DNA of 64,000 nucleotides from Acidimicrobiaceae bacterium (lineage in GTDB: Bacteria; Actinomycetota; Acidimicrobiia; Acidimicrobiales; RAAP-2), in NCBI GenBank assembly GCA_003151235.1, contig PLWZ01000087.1, positions 1 to 64,000 on the forward strand, in the 5' to 3' direction. The position numbers and the translations under genes were made by a program. Under the pieces are notes generated by a model that saw nothing but the letters and a program-made list of their open reading frames with translations, ran no database searches and was not told the DNA's origin. Of the stretch, positions 9,799 to 19,127 are shown one piece after another (the stretch's first letter is position 1; each line of letters opens with the position of its first letter).

Positions 9799-10827
9799 CT
9801 ACCGGTCGGTGGGTTCGCTCTTGACGTCGGTGGGTGCGGCCAAGCCGAAGTGCTCCGAAACCAACGACAGTGACTGCACGCGGGCATCGTAGGAATGCAC
9901 GCGGGTCGAGATCATGAGCTCGTCGGCCCCGGTCCGCTGGGCGAGCCGGTTCATCCCGTCGACGACCGTCGCCGGGGCCCCGATCACGTGGGTGGACATC
10001 GTCTCTTCGATGATGGCCGAGTCGGATGCCGAGAACTCGTACCGGTCGGCCTCCTCGGGCGACGGAAGAAGTCCGAGCCGGCCAGTTCGGCGCTGAAGGA
10101 TGCTGAGTGCCGATGACCCGGCGAGCCAGCGGGCTTCCCCGTCGCTCGGGGCGCAGATCACTGAGACGGCGACCATGGCCCGCGATTCGGCGAGAAGCTG
10201 CGATGGCCGAAACGTCTCGCGATAGGCGTCGAGCGCCGCGTCGACGGGCCCGGGACTGAAGTGGTAGGCGAACGAGAACGGCAGGCCCAAAAGGCCTGCG
10301 AGCTGCGCGCTGAAGAGAGACGAGCCGAGCAGCCAGACCTCGGGTAGATAGCCGGTACCCGGGTTGGCGGAAGGATGGCCGGGTGGTCCGTCGCTCGGTG
10401 CCAAATACCTGATGAGCTCGACCACATCGTCCGGGAAGTGGTCAGCGCCGAGGTCCCGGGTGCGGCGCAACGCTCGCGCCGTCTGGTGGTCGGTCCCTGG
10501 TGCTCGCCCCAATCCCAGGTCAATGCGACCGGGGTGGAGTGCCTCGAGGGTGCCGAACTGCTCCGCCACGACAAGCGGTGAGTGGTTCGGCAGCATGACC
10601 CCACCCGAGCCCACCCGGAGCGTGGATGTGGCGCTAGCCAGGTGGGCGATCAGGACGGCCGGAGCCGAGCTCGCTACGGCGGGCATGCCGTGGTGCTCGG
10701 CAACCCAAAGCCGGTGGTAGCCGAGTCGCTCCGCCTCGCCGGCCAGCTTCGTCGTTTCGGCCAGGGCCCTCGCTGGGGTGGAACCGGTCGCGACCGTCGC
10801 GAGATCGAGCACTGAGAGCGGCACCAT
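9799..10827 (-). CDS. LLM class flavin-dependent oxidoreductase
   Basis: The 342-aa luciferase-like monooxygenase fits the MsnO8/YhbW-type subfamily. It starts SVLDLATV and carries the AEHHGMP motif near residue 45, [13 protein letters not shown] near residue 75 and the strand [11 protein letters not shown] near residue 110. Such enzymes use FMN or F420 to oxidise varied substrates. I set the start at the ATG at 10827 because the 16 residues upstream lack family character and would overlap the divergent gene. It faces the serine hydrolase gene with a short shared promoter region. Confidence 0.88.
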   Translation of the reverse strand: MVPLSVLDLATVATGSTPARALAETTKLAGEAERLGYHRLWVAEHHGMPAVASSAPAVLIAHLASATSTLRVGSGGVMLPNHSPLVVAEQFGTLEALHPGRIDLGLGRAPGTDHQTARALRRTRDLGADHFPDDVVELIRYLAPSDGPPGHPSANPGTGYLPEVWLLGSSLFSAQLAGLLGLPFSFAYHFSPGPVDAALDAYRETFRPSQLLAESRAMVAVSVICAPSDGEARWLAGSSALSILQRRTGRLGLLPSPEEADRYEFSASDSAIIEETMSTHVIGAPATVVDGMNRLAQRTGADELMISTRVHSYDARVQSLSLVSEHFGLAAPTDVKSEPTDR

Positions 10828-10904
10828 GGTCTGTTCAACGCTACGACCGGCCCACCGCTTCCCCGGCCCGGGCAATGGTGACCCGTGGATGCCAGGATTG
10901 TGCC

Positions 10905-12068
10905 GTGATCGCGGCGGAATCGGCCCCGATCGGGGGGATCTGTGCGCCGGGTTTCGAGGCGGTCAGCGACGCCTTCGTCACCAATTTCGCGGAGCGTGGT
11001 GAGGTCGGCGCGGCCGTGTGCGTGGTTGTGCGGGGTTCGGTGGTTGTCGACCTGTGGGGTGGCTGGGCCGGTCCTCGCGGCGGCACACCCTGGCAAGGAG
11101 ACACATTGGTCAACGTGTTCTCGGTCGGAAAGGCGTTTGCGGCGCTCTGCGCGGCCCGGCTGGTGGACCAGGGGCTTCTCGAGGTTGACGAAACGGTGGG
11201 TGCGTACTGGCCGGGGTTCGCCGCAGCCGGGAAGCGCGGCATCACGGTCGGCCAGCTGCTCTCGCACCAGGCGGGCCTGCCGGCGGTGCGTCGGCGCCTG
11301 CCTCCCGGAGCGATGCTTAACCACGAGCTGATGTGCGCGGCGTTGGAGGAACAGGAGCCCTGGTGGGACCCGGGTTCCGCCCATGGGTACCACACGAACA
11401 CCTTCGGCTACCTGGTCGGAGAATTGGTCCGCCGAATCGACGGACGTTCGCTCGGCACGGTCCTGCGGGAGGACATCGCGGCGCCGCTGGCCGCCGATGC
11501 CTACATTGGCCTGCCCGAAGAGCTCCTCGATCGGGTTGCCGAGTTCCAATGGCTCCGCGAGCCGCCACCCGAAGTCGAGCCCGAGAACCTCTCGGAATCC
11601 GAGTTGATGGAGCACAACGGATACTTCAACCCGTCGGGTCTGTCGGGCGCCGGTGCGGTGAACACCCGGGAATGGCGCATGGCCGAGATCCCGTCCACCA
11701 ATGGTCACGCGTCGGCGAGAGCCGTCGCCCGCATCTACGAGGCACTCGCCGCCGGAGGTGAGGCAGGCGGCGTCCGAGTAGTGGACCGGGGCACGCTCGA
11801 CTTGTTCACCACGGAACGCTCGGCCGGGATGGACTTGATCCTCCATCGGCCGTCCCGATTCGGGCTCGGCTTTCAGCTCACCCAACCCGAGCGGCCCCTC
11901 GGTCCCGGGCCTCGAGCCTTCGGTCACTTCGGTGCAGGTGGCTCGCTCGGGTTCTGCGATCCGGACGCCGGGGTCGCCTTCGGCTACGTGATCAACTCCA
12001 TGGGCCCACGCTGGCAGAATCCGCTCAATCGCTCACTCATCGACGCGGTGTTCGCGTCACTCGGGTGA
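10905..12068 (+). CDS. Serine hydrolase (beta-lactamase/esterase family)
   Basis: The 387-aa protein belongs to the class C beta-lactamase-like esterases. The SxxK nucleophile motif is SVGK, in [14 protein letters not shown] near residue 75, and a YxN-type motif is seen in [13 protein letters not shown]. The C-terminal [14 protein letters not shown] supplies the HxG-like strand. There is no signal peptide, which favours a cytoplasmic esterase over a secreted penicillin-binding enzyme. The GTG at 10905 with CCAGGA upstream is preferred to the ATG at 10875, which would overlap the promoter of the divergent gene. It ends 13 bases from the convergent acyl-CoA synthetase. Confidence 0.85.
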   Translation: MIAAESAPIGGICAPGFEAVSDAFVTNFAERGEVGAAVCVVVRGSVVVDLWGGWAGPRGGTPWQGDTLVNVFSVGKAFAALCAARLVDQGLLEVDETVGAYWPGFAAAGKRGITVGQLLSHQAGLPAVRRRLPPGAMLNHELMCAALEEQEPWWDPGSAHGYHTNTFGYLVGELVRRIDGRSLGTVLREDIAAPLAADAYIGLPEELLDRVAEFQWLREPPPEVEPENLSESELMEHNGYFNPSGLSGAGAVNTREWRMAEIPSTNGHASARAVARIYEALAAGGEAGGVRVVDRGTLDLFTTERSAGMDLILHRPSRFGLGFQLTQPERPLGPGPRAFGHFGAGGSLGFCDPDAGVAFGYVINSMGPRWQNPLNRSLIDAVFASLG

Positions 12069-12081
12069 ACGGCTGCCAACC

Positions 12082-13722
12082 TCAGCCCGCCTCGACCACT
12101 TGCTTTGCCCAGGAGTAGTCCGGCTTGCCGGTGGCGGTTCTGTGGACGTGGTCCACGCGCACGATCGTCTTCGGAGCCTTGTAGCGCGCCAGGTGCTCCC
12201 TGGCGGTGGCTCGGAGCGCCTCGTCGGTCACCGTCGATCCCGTAGAGAGTTCGACGACCGCTGCGACCTCCTGGCCCCATCGGTCGCTGCGCCGGCCGAC
12301 CACCAGGACGTCGAGAACGTCGGGATGAGCCATCAAGGCCTGCTCGACTTCTTCCGCAAAGATTTTCTCGCCCCCCGAGTTGATCGTCATGGACTCGCGG
12401 CCGACCAGTTCGACGAGTCCGTCCGTGCGCAGCTTCGCCCGGTCTCCCGGTACCACCATGCGCCTGCCCTCCACCACGGGGAAGGTCGCGTTCGTCTTGG
12501 CTTCGTCGTGGAGGTAACCGAGCGGGATCGGCCCGTCATGGGCCAGCCAGCCGATGCCTTCGTGACCCGGTCCGAGGATGCGGGTGCGGTCCTCGTCCAG
12601 CACGAACGTCGACGCACTGGGAAGGAACAGCCCGCTTGTCGGGTCACCGCCGGCCCCGCTCACGTTGCTCAGCTGCGGCCCGGTCTCAGAGGCCCCACCG
12701 GAGTCGATCAGGAGGGTAGCGGGGAGCATCGCGTGAAGCCGGGACTTGGTCCCAACGCTGACCGCGGCGCCCCCGCTCACGATCGCCGCGAGGGAGCTCA
12801 TGTCTCGGGGCCGCTCCTCGAGCTCATCGCACAGCGGTCGGGCGAAGGCATCCCCGACGATTGCAAGTATCTCGACCCGTTGGCGTTCGATCGCGTCGAG
12901 AATCGAGACCGGATCGAATTGAGTCACTACGTCGGGGAAGACCACGGTGCCACCGCCGAGCAACATACCGAGTGCAATCCACTGACCGGCCCCGTGCATG
13001 AGCGGCGGCGCAGGGAGTGCGCGGCGCTCGCTGCTCGCTTGCACGCTTCGCTCGAGCGCCTCGATGCTCGATGCGTCCCCACCACCGGTGGCGATCAACC
13101 CGTTGAGCGTCGTGTCGAAGATGTCGGATTGACGCCAGAGCGTTCCCTTGGGGCTACCGGTGGTGCCGCCGGTGTAGAGCACGTAGAGATCGTCGGGTGA
13201 TAGATCGACGTCGGGCATTCGCCCCGAAGCCTGAGCGAGTGCGTCCTCGTAGTCGAGCGCCCCGGGAAGTAGGTCGTTTGCACTCTCGTCGGCCACCTGC
13301 AACAGGAGCGGGGTCCTTTCCAGCCGACCGAGAACCGTGGCGAGAACGGGTGCGAACGCGGCGTGGTACACGATCGCGGCGACGCTGGCGTCGTTGAAGA
13401 GGTTGACCAGCTCGGCCTCGACGTAGCGATAGTTGACGTTGAACGAGACGGCGCGGGCGAGAAGCGACCCGAGCATTCCCTCCATGTACTCGTTGCCGTT
13501 GTAGAGATACAGCGCGACGTGGTCCTGCCCGGACTCCCAACCCTTCAGCCCGGCGCGTTCGTGCTGCAGCGTGATCCCATGGTCCTCGAGGATGCTGGCG
13601 AAGCGGACCGAGCGGTCGGATAACGATGCAAAGGACAGCCGACGGTCTCGAAAAACGAGCGCCTCCCGTTCGGGTACGGCCCGAACGACGCCCATGAACG
13701 CATCCGCGTGGTTGAGTCCCAT
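12082..13722 (-). CDS. AMP-dependent acyl-CoA synthetase/ligase
   Basis: The 546-aa ANL-superfamily enzyme activates a carboxylic acid with ATP and transfers it to CoA. The AMP-binding loop YTGGTTGSPKG is near residue 175, the A5-like motif reads ASETGP, and the C-terminal domain ends with the catalytic lysine in RTATGKPDYSWAK. It resembles actinobacterial fatty-acid or steroid side-chain acyl-CoA synthetases. The open frame continues 66 codons upstream with unrelated low-quality sequence, so I chose the ATG at 13722, which begins the usual MGLNHADAF-type N terminus. Substrate chain length cannot be judged. Confidence 0.88.
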   Translation of the reverse strand: MGLNHADAFMGVVRAVPEREALVFRDRRLSFASLSDRSVRFASILEDHGITLQHERAGLKGWESGQDHVALYLYNGNEYMEGMLGSLLARAVSFNVNYRYVEAELVNLFNDASVAAIVYHAAFAPVLATVLGRLERTPLLLQVADESANDLLPGALDYEDALAQASGRMPDVDLSPDDLYVLYTGGTTGSPKGTLWRQSDIFDTTLNGLIATGGGDASSIEALERSVQASSERRALPAPPLMHGAGQWIALGMLLGGGTVVFPDVVTQFDPVSILDAIERQRVEILAIVGDAFARPLCDELEERPRDMSSLAAIVSGGAAVSVGTKSRLHAMLPATLLIDSGGASETGPQLSNVSGAGGDPTSGLFLPSASTFVLDEDRTRILGPGHEGIGWLAHDGPIPLGYLHDEAKTNATFPVVEGRRMVVPGDRAKLRTDGLVELVGRESMTINSGGEKIFAEEVEQALMAHPDVLDVLVVGRRSDRWGQEVAAVVELSTGSTVTDEALRATAREHLARYKAPKTIVRVDHVHRTATGKPDYSWAKQVVEAG

Positions 13723-13829
13723 GCCGACGGGTCTATGCCGGATCCGGTCGGGAGCCTGGCGGGCAGAATGGCTTGTCTCGAACCGGATGCACGTGCCTCC
13801 CGCTAAGGATCTTGGCTGCTCGGGGCACC

Positions 13830-14119
13830 CTAGAGCTTGAAGGCGCAGCCGCCCAGTAGGCGACCGGGTGGCGTCTCGAGCGTCCCCGGAGCTCGATGAC
13901 CAGCTTGTGGGGTCGCCCACTCGGCCCGCCGCTGAATCGGTCCCGGACGCCGTTTCCGTCGACCGATTCGAATTCTGCCTCGTCGACCGGAATCTCGGTC
14001 GTGACGTCGAGGAGTGTTAGCGCTCCGGTGAAGCACCGGTGCCGGTGCGCGGTGACGAACGCGGTGCCTCCGTGATCTTTGACGAAGCCCCGGGCTTCAT
14101 CGGAGATGACAAGATTCAC
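13830..14119 (-). pseudogene. HesB/IscA-like small protein with a one-base lesion near the C terminus
   Basis: A GTG start at 14119 begins VNLVISDEARGFV, followed by GGTAFVTAHRHRCFTG, typical of a small actinobacterial family of about 95 residues that ends in a conserved W-[DG]-G-C-A-[FY]-K-[LM]. The frame reads correctly up to the VAYW near 13850. There one base is missing: the expected GGCAFKL and its TAG stop lie one frame over and end at 13830. The uncorrected frame runs on to 13733 through the neighbouring intergenic sequence. The family similarity is from memory. A sequencing or assembly slip in a G-rich stretch (TGGGCGGC) is as likely as a real mutation. Confidence 0.7.
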
Positions 14120-14533
14120 CGGATCATTCTGGGAGGTCGAGGCCGAGCAGGCCGTGCGTGATCGGCGCCGATCTGATCCCACATGCACGCACGACTGGGC
14201 TATGTCGTTGCGCCGGACCGTCCCGCCATCGGGGGACCGCCCGTGTTGTGGTCGGGCCCGGCAGATCTGAGAACGGGGTCCGGGACCGAATTTGAGTATG
14301 GCCGTACTCATGCACTCCTTGCGACCGGCCTTCAGACTCGGGGTGAAGGCAACGACGGAGTTGCCGCGAGCTCGGATCCGGGTGATCCCGCTCAAGGGCA
14401 GGAGACCAACACGGTCCCCGGCTCCACACCCCACACACCCAGTGGGATGTGGGGTGTGGGCCTGTTCCACCCGGGTAATCGCCTAGCCGACCAGGTGCCG
14501 ATCGGCTTTAGTTGAGCCGGTACCCTCTGGCGT
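14120..14533. other. Divergent intergenic region containing a long hairpin
   Basis: This 414-base gap lies between the HesB-like gene (minus) and the tiny Cys-rich gene (plus). It contains the perfect inverted repeat described separately at 14424-14459. No open frame in it has credible family features. Confidence 0.45.
14424..14459. repeat. Perfect 12-bp inverted repeat forming a hairpin
   Basis: The arms CCACACCCCACA (14424-14435) and TGTGGGGTGTGG (14448-14459) are exact reverse complements separated by 12 bases that can themselves pair CCC with GGG around AGT. No T-run follows on either strand, so a rho-independent terminator is unlikely. It sits about 75 bases upstream of the 14534 gene and could be an operator or an RNA structure in its leader. 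Confidence 0.7.
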
Positions 14534-14779
14534 ATGTCCGACTACGTCATCCCTGAACCAGAACCGAAGCCGGTCGACGAGACACTGTCGATGGAACTAC
14601 AGATTCTCGCCTCAAACGCCGTGCTCCGAGGTCGGCCTTCGGGGGCCGAGCAGTGCCACAACTGTCGGTACTACCTCGACGAGACGGCTGACTTCTCGTA
14701 TTGCTGGCATCCGAAGATCCGCATTCTCGTGGGTGACAATTGGTGGTGCCAATGGTGGGAGGAAATTCCGGAGGGCTAG
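14534..14779 (+). CDS. Small four-cysteine, Trp-rich protein (HiPIP-like?)
   Basis: The product is 81 aa. Its second half has the spacing C-x2-C (CHNC), then C at SYCWH and C at NWWCQWWEE, a four-Cys pattern with clustered aromatics. This could bind an iron-sulfur cluster in the manner of high-potential iron-sulfur proteins, or zinc. The N-terminal 40 residues are acidic and helix-like. There is no signal peptide, which argues against classical periplasmic HiPIP. It lies 91 bases before the SRPBCC gene on the same strand. I do not recognise it as a named family; metal binding is inference from the cysteines. Confidence 0.7.
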   Translation: MSDYVIPEPEPKPVDETLSMELQILASNAVLRGRPSGAEQCHNCRYYLDETADFSYCWHPKIRILVGDNWWCQWWEEIPEG

Positions 14780-14870
14780 ACATCACGCGGTGTTCGGTGG
14801 ACATCGGCGCCGTTCGCGCGCGGCGACGTGGCGGTGGCGGCCTCGCCGAACCGGTGGAAGGATGCGGGCC

Positions 14871-15350
14871 ATGAACAGCGAGCGCATGGAAGTCCAACGC
14901 ACCATCCCGACGGACCCAGCCACAATTTTCCAGTTGTTGTGTGATCCGCAGGGCCATGTGGCAATCGACAGCTCCGGGATGCTCATGGACGCCACTGGCA
15001 AACCGGCCTCTGCGGTCGGGGACAGTTTTGTGGTTCACATGGACCGAGAGGCACTCAACGACTATCCGCTGGGCCTTTACGACGTGACCGTCTCAATCAC
15101 GACATTTGTCCAGGACCGCGAGATCGCGTGGACGATCCTCGGGCAGATCCGGCCTCCGATCGGTCACATCTACGGCTACACACTCGAGCCCACCGACGGT
15201 GGCACGCTCGTCACGTCCTACTACGACTGGTCTTCCATTGATCCTGTTTGGAAGGAACGAGCAATCTTCCCGGTCATCTCGGAAGGTGCGTTGCGAGCGA
15301 CGCTGGGCATCCTGGCCCGGACGATCGCACGGGATGGCGCCTCGGCCTAA
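14871..15350 (+). CDS. SRPBCC family protein (START-like lipid/small-molecule binding)
   Basis: The 159-aa protein has the SRPBCC fold signature: an initial strand MEVQRTIPTDPATIFQLLCDP, a central region on ligand-facing strands, a strand pair ending HIYGYTLEPTDGGTLVTSYYDW, and a long C-terminal helix (ALRATLGILARTIA). Members bind hydrophobic ligands or act as polyketide-type cyclases. The ATG at 14871 follows GTGGAAGGA; an ATG at 14862 is also in frame. It ends 8 bases from the convergent typA gene. Confidence 0.78.
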   Translation: MNSERMEVQRTIPTDPATIFQLLCDPQGHVAIDSSGMLMDATGKPASAVGDSFVVHMDREALNDYPLGLYDVTVSITTFVQDREIAWTILGQIRPPIGHIYGYTLEPTDGGTLVTSYYDWSSIDPVWKERAIFPVISEGALRATLGILARTIARDGASA

Positions 15351-15357
15351 CGCCGAC

Positions 15358-17190
15358 TCAGGTGCCTGAGTCTCGTCGATCCCGGCTGCGCTGGCGACCG
15401 CGAATCGCCTGGTCGAGGACCACCTTTCGAAGCCGTACTGTCTTGGGGGTCACCTCGACGCACTCGTCGTCGACGATGAACTCGAGCGCCTGCTCGAGCG
15501 ACAGTTGCAGGTGTGGGCTAAGACGCTCGAGCTCGTCGGCCGTTGAAGATCGAACATTGGTCAGCTTCTTTTCCTTCGTCGGGTTGACGTTCATCTCTTC
15601 TGATCGAGCGTTCTCTCCCACGATCATCCCCTCGTACACCTCGGTCGCGGGACCGACGAACAGCGCACCGCGTTGTTCGAGCGCCATAAGCGCGTACGTC
15701 GTCGTCGGCCCCCGCCGGTCAGCGACCATCGAGCCGTTTCGCTTCACGCGCAGGTCGCCGTGCCAAGGCTCCCATCCGTCAAAGATCGAATGCAGCACTC
15801 CCGTCCCGCGTGTCTCGATGAGGAACTCTGTGCGGAATCCGACAAGACCGCGAGCCGGAATGCGGTAGTCCAATCGCACCCAGCCGGAGCCGTGGTTGAC
15901 CATCTCGGTCAATCGGCCCTGGCGGAGGGCGAGGAGTTGTGTGACCACGCCCATGTAGCTGTCGGGCGCGTCGATCGTCAGACGCTCCATCGGCTCGTGG
16001 AGCGAACCGTTGATCGTCCGGGTGACCACCTGCGGCTTGCCCACAGTGAGCTCGAAACCCTCACGCCGCATGGTCTCGACCAGAACGGCCAGCTGCAGCT
16101 CCCCTCGCCCCCGCACCTCCCAGGTGTCGGGCCGTGCCGTCGGCAGGACGGCGATCGAGACGTTTCCCACCAGCTCGGTGTCGAGCCGGTTCTTCAACAG
16201 GCGCGCGGTCAGCTTCGTGCCCTCGGTCCCCGACAGCGGCGAGGAGTTGACGCCGATCGTGACCGCAAGGCTCGGCTCATCCACCAATATCGCTGGCAGG
16301 GGCCTCGGGTCGTCGGGGTCCGAGAGCGTCTCGCCGATCATCACCTCTTGGATCCCGGCAACGGCGACGATCTCACCGGGACCGGCCTCTTCGGTGTCGA
16401 CGCGCTCAAGCGCCTTCGACGCGTACATCTCCGTGATCTTGGCCTTCTCCACTGAGCCGTCGATGCGACACCAAGCAACCGTGTCACCGCGTCGCAGCGT
16501 CCCGTTGTGGACCCGGCAGATCGCCAGGCGCCCGACGTACAGCGACGCGTCGAGGTTGGTGACGAGCGCCTGGAGGGGATGATCGGGTTCGTAGGAAGGG
16601 GCCGGAATGTGCTGCTCGATTGCCTCGAACAACGGCGTGAGGTCGGTCCCTTTCACATTCGGGTCGGTGCTGGCCCAGCCGGCGCGGGCATTGGCGTAGA
16701 GGACCGGGAAGCCGACCTGGTCCTCGTCGGCGTCTAGGTCCAAGAACAGCTCTTCGATCTCGTGCACCACCTCTTCGATGCGCGCGTCAGATCGATCGAC
16801 CTTGTTCACGACCACCACGACGGGCAGACGGGCCTCGAGGGTTTTTCGCAAGACGAACCGAGTCTGCGGGAGCGGGCCTTCGGAGGCATCGACCAAGAGG
16901 AGTACTCCGTCGACCATGGCCAAGCCACGCTCGACCTCGCCGCCAAAATCGGCGTGTCCCGGGGTATCGACGATGGTGATCTTTACCGGACCTCGCTGGA
17001 CGGCCGTGTGCTTGGCCAGGATGGTGATTCCCTTTTCACGTTCGAGATCCCCCGAATCGAGAACTCGGTCGGCGACGATCTGATTGCTTCGAAAAGCCCC
17101 CGTCTGGCGGAGCATGGCATCGACCAGCGTGGTTTTGCCGTGGTCGACGTGCGCCACGATTGCGACATTTCGGAGATCTTGACGAAGCAC
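15358..17190 (-). CDS. typA: Translational GTPase TypA/BipA
   Basis: The 610-aa protein has the full-length TypA architecture of a ribosome-associated GTPase that assists 50S assembly and stress or cold adaptation. G1 is AHVDHGKTT (residues 13-21), G3 is [14 protein letters not shown] near residue 76, and G4 is NKVDRSDAR near residue 130. EF-G-like domains II, III and V follow, together with the BipA-specific C-terminal domain ([22 protein letters not shown]). The start is a GTG at 17190. Length and motifs are complete, and the identification is firm. Confidence 0.97.
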   Translation of the reverse strand: MLRQDLRNVAIVAHVDHGKTTLVDAMLRQTGAFRSNQIVADRVLDSGDLEREKGITILAKHTAVQRGPVKITIVDTPGHADFGGEVERGLAMVDGVLLLVDASEGPLPQTRFVLRKTLEARLPVVVVVNKVDRSDARIEEVVHEIEELFLDLDADEDQVGFPVLYANARAGWASTDPNVKGTDLTPLFEAIEQHIPAPSYEPDHPLQALVTNLDASLYVGRLAICRVHNGTLRRGDTVAWCRIDGSVEKAKITEMYASKALERVDTEEAGPGEIVAVAGIQEVMIGETLSDPDDPRPLPAILVDEPSLAVTIGVNSSPLSGTEGTKLTARLLKNRLDTELVGNVSIAVLPTARPDTWEVRGRGELQLAVLVETMRREGFELTVGKPQVVTRTINGSLHEPMERLTIDAPDSYMGVVTQLLALRQGRLTEMVNHGSGWVRLDYRIPARGLVGFRTEFLIETRGTGVLHSIFDGWEPWHGDLRVKRNGSMVADRRGPTTTYALMALEQRGALFVGPATEVYEGMIVGENARSEEMNVNPTKEKKLTNVRSSTADELERLSPHLQLSLEQALEFIVDDECVEVTPKTVRLRKVVLDQAIRGRQRSRDRRDSGT

Positions 17191-17376
17191 AGTCCATCCA
17201 GGTTAGCGACCCTGTGGGACCGCCCGAACTACCCGATGCCCGGTACTCGTCGCGCAGACACTTTCCGATCGGAATCTGAACGTCCGAGGCGCCGACACTC
17301 GCCAGAAACTCCATTTGCTGGGTGAATCGTCACCCTCTAGTGGCGCAATCCGCGTTCGCGAGAGCCGAGGAGGAAG

Positions 17377-18219
17377 CTAACGACCCCTCAAAGACTGAGC
17401 TTCGAACTGAACGACGGCGTCGTCGAGCGGCAGGACCATGTCGGGCTTCAGGTACACATGGTTGTCAGCGACGAGACGAACCGCCGTTCCCCAGGCGGTG
17501 AACCCGATGACGTGGCGCGCGAATCGCATCGGGCCCTCGGTGATCCTCACCCCGACGACACCTTGGGCCGACATGGCCAAGCCCGAGGCCTGCATTCGTT
17601 CCATCGCTGATTCCCGGGCCGAATAGAGGGCCTCGGTGAGATTGGTGAGTTCAATGTTCTGGCTTGACTGACGGATCGCGGTGGCCGCGTCTCGGCGTGG
17701 TGCGTAGATGAAGCTTGCGCCGAACGACAACCCCAGAGGAGACCACCCGGCGTTCGATAGCAGGACGAAGTCGCGTGCCGAGAGGTCCGAGACAAACGTC
17801 TGTCCAGGCTTCTTCCCTTCGACCGGCCGGACGGCCGTGCCGACCAGGTGGACGTCGACGTGGTGCGGGTTGACCTCGACGCTCACCTGGACGCCGACCA
17901 CGCCGTGGCCGCCCGCCTTGGCGCACTCGCGCCCGAGCCGTTCTGCTGCGGTGTGGACGGCCAGATTGTGCGCGTCGGAGGCGGCGCCGATCTCTCCCCG
18001 TCCCCACGTCCACACACCGACGGGCACCGAGGTCACCGAGACTCCGAACACGAGCTCGACCGGTTCCCACCCGATCGAGTGCAACAGCAGCGCTTCGTCG
18101 ATCGTGAGGTCCGAGGTGACTGCCCGACCGTTCGGGGCCGCACCCCCGTCGGCCAGCCAGGCTGCGGCGCTGCGCATCTCCGCTCGGACGTCGATCGGCA
18201 ACGGGGAGTCTGGGCTCAT
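17377..18219 (-). CDS. Tandem YbjQ-like (heavy-metal-binding domain) protein, third paralogue
   Basis: The 280-aa protein contains two copies of a YbjQ-like module (about residues 35-145 and 155-270). Each shows the pattern of a Gly-rich strand, a long helix with AxExxxRExxxGxxGVVGVQ/R, and a final strand ending G-T-A-V. The start ATG at 18219 overlaps the upstream stop by 4 bases (ATGA), giving translational coupling. It is the last gene of a four-gene operon. YbjQ domains form oligomers and are labelled heavy-metal binding, but biochemical evidence is thin, so the function is unassigned. The second half diverges most from its paralogues. Confidence 0.78.
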   Translation of the reverse strand: MSPDSPLPIDVRAEMRSAAAWLADGGAAPNGRAVTSDLTIDEALLLHSIGWEPVELVFGVSVTSVPVGVWTWGRGEIGAASDAHNLAVHTAAERLGRECAKAGGHGVVGVQVSVEVNPHHVDVHLVGTAVRPVEGKKPGQTFVSDLSARDFVLLSNAGWSPLGLSFGASFIYAPRRDAATAIRQSSQNIELTNLTEALYSARESAMERMQASGLAMSAQGVVGVRITEGPMRFARHVIGFTAWGTAVRLVADNHVYLKPDMVLPLDDAVVQFEAQSLRGR

Positions 18220-19127
18220 GACAGCCGAACCGTCGGTCTCGGGGTGGGCATCGGGTCGAAGCCCTTGAACCGGCGAACCCGGGTGCCCCGGAGCGTGCAC
18301 TCGAGCACCTGGTCTCCAGAGCCGACCTCTCGCTCGGCCGTGGTGATGGAAACGCCGTGGAGCATGTCAGACCCGAGCTGGCGGCGTACGTGTTCGCGGG
18401 CCAACGCGCGAGCCGCGAGATGACCCTCCGACACCTGTTCGATCTCTTGGGTGGATGTCGCTCCACCCCACCCGTAGGTGCCGACCCGACCCTCCATGAG
18501 GTATTCGGTCATGCAGTACGCCCAGACGCGGACCGATGCGATCCCGGCGATCACCGAGATCGGCATGAAACCGGCCTCGATGAGCTTGGCCAGACGTTGT
18601 CCGGCGAGATAGGTCGACCACGGATCGCCGCCCGGCGGAGCCGGGGCGTCTTCGACAACGACGGCGGTGCCGAGCATGTGGAACTCGGTCACGTTCATGT
18701 CGGCGAGGTTGTGCGAGGTATCCGTCACCCCGATGATGCCGTGCGCCCCGACCTCCTTCGCCTCCTCGATGAGGCGACCGTACGCAGAGCCAAAGCCCTG
18801 CAGCCATGCCGACTCAACCCACGTCTGCTCGTAGTTCTGTCCCCACGCCCGGTGCTCGGCAGAGACGAGGCCGTGGGGGCACCGCCAGCTCTGCGAATAG
18901 GCCCCTTGGCCACCGTCGCTGGTCCCGTATGGCGAGGTGCCCCGCATATATGGGGACCCGGCCCCGTACCAGGACCACTGCATGGCACAGAACCCCTGGA
19001 CCAAGCCGACGGGCCGCAAGCCCATCTGAAGGCACGCGCCAAAGTCCGGGACGGTTAACCCCGATGAAAAGGACCCTGACTCGAGCCGTCTCGTCGCTGC
19101 TTCGGGGAGGTCACCCGGGCCGGTCAT
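18216..19127 (-). CDS. Tandem YbjQ-like protein, second paralogue, with aromatic insertion
   Basis: The 303-aa protein again carries two YbjQ-like modules. The first has an unusual insertion of about 35 residues rich in Gly, Ser, Tyr and Trp (near residues 45-85, including YGAGSPYMRGTSPYG) between the strand and the helix that reads YGRLIEEAKEVGAHGIIGV. The second module has WAYCMTEYLMEG in the equivalent loop. The start ATG at 19127 shares a base with the preceding stop (TGATG). Its stop overlaps the next start by 4 bases. Function is unknown; the extended loops suggest a specialised partner-binding role within the same complex as its neighbours. Confidence 0.75.
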   Translation of the reverse strand: MTGPGDLPEAATRRLESGSFSSGLTVPDFGACLQMGLRPVGLVQGFCAMQWSWYGAGSPYMRGTSPYGTSDGGQGAYSQSWRCPHGLVSAEHRAWGQNYEQTWVESAWLQGFGSAYGRLIEEAKEVGAHGIIGVTDTSHNLADMNVTEFHMLGTAVVVEDAPAPPGGDPWSTYLAGQRLAKLIEAGFMPISVIAGIASVRVWAYCMTEYLMEGRVGTYGWGGATSTQEIEQVSEGHLAARALAREHVRRQLGSDMLHGVSITTAEREVGSGDQVLECTLRGTRVRRFKGFDPMPTPRPTVRLS

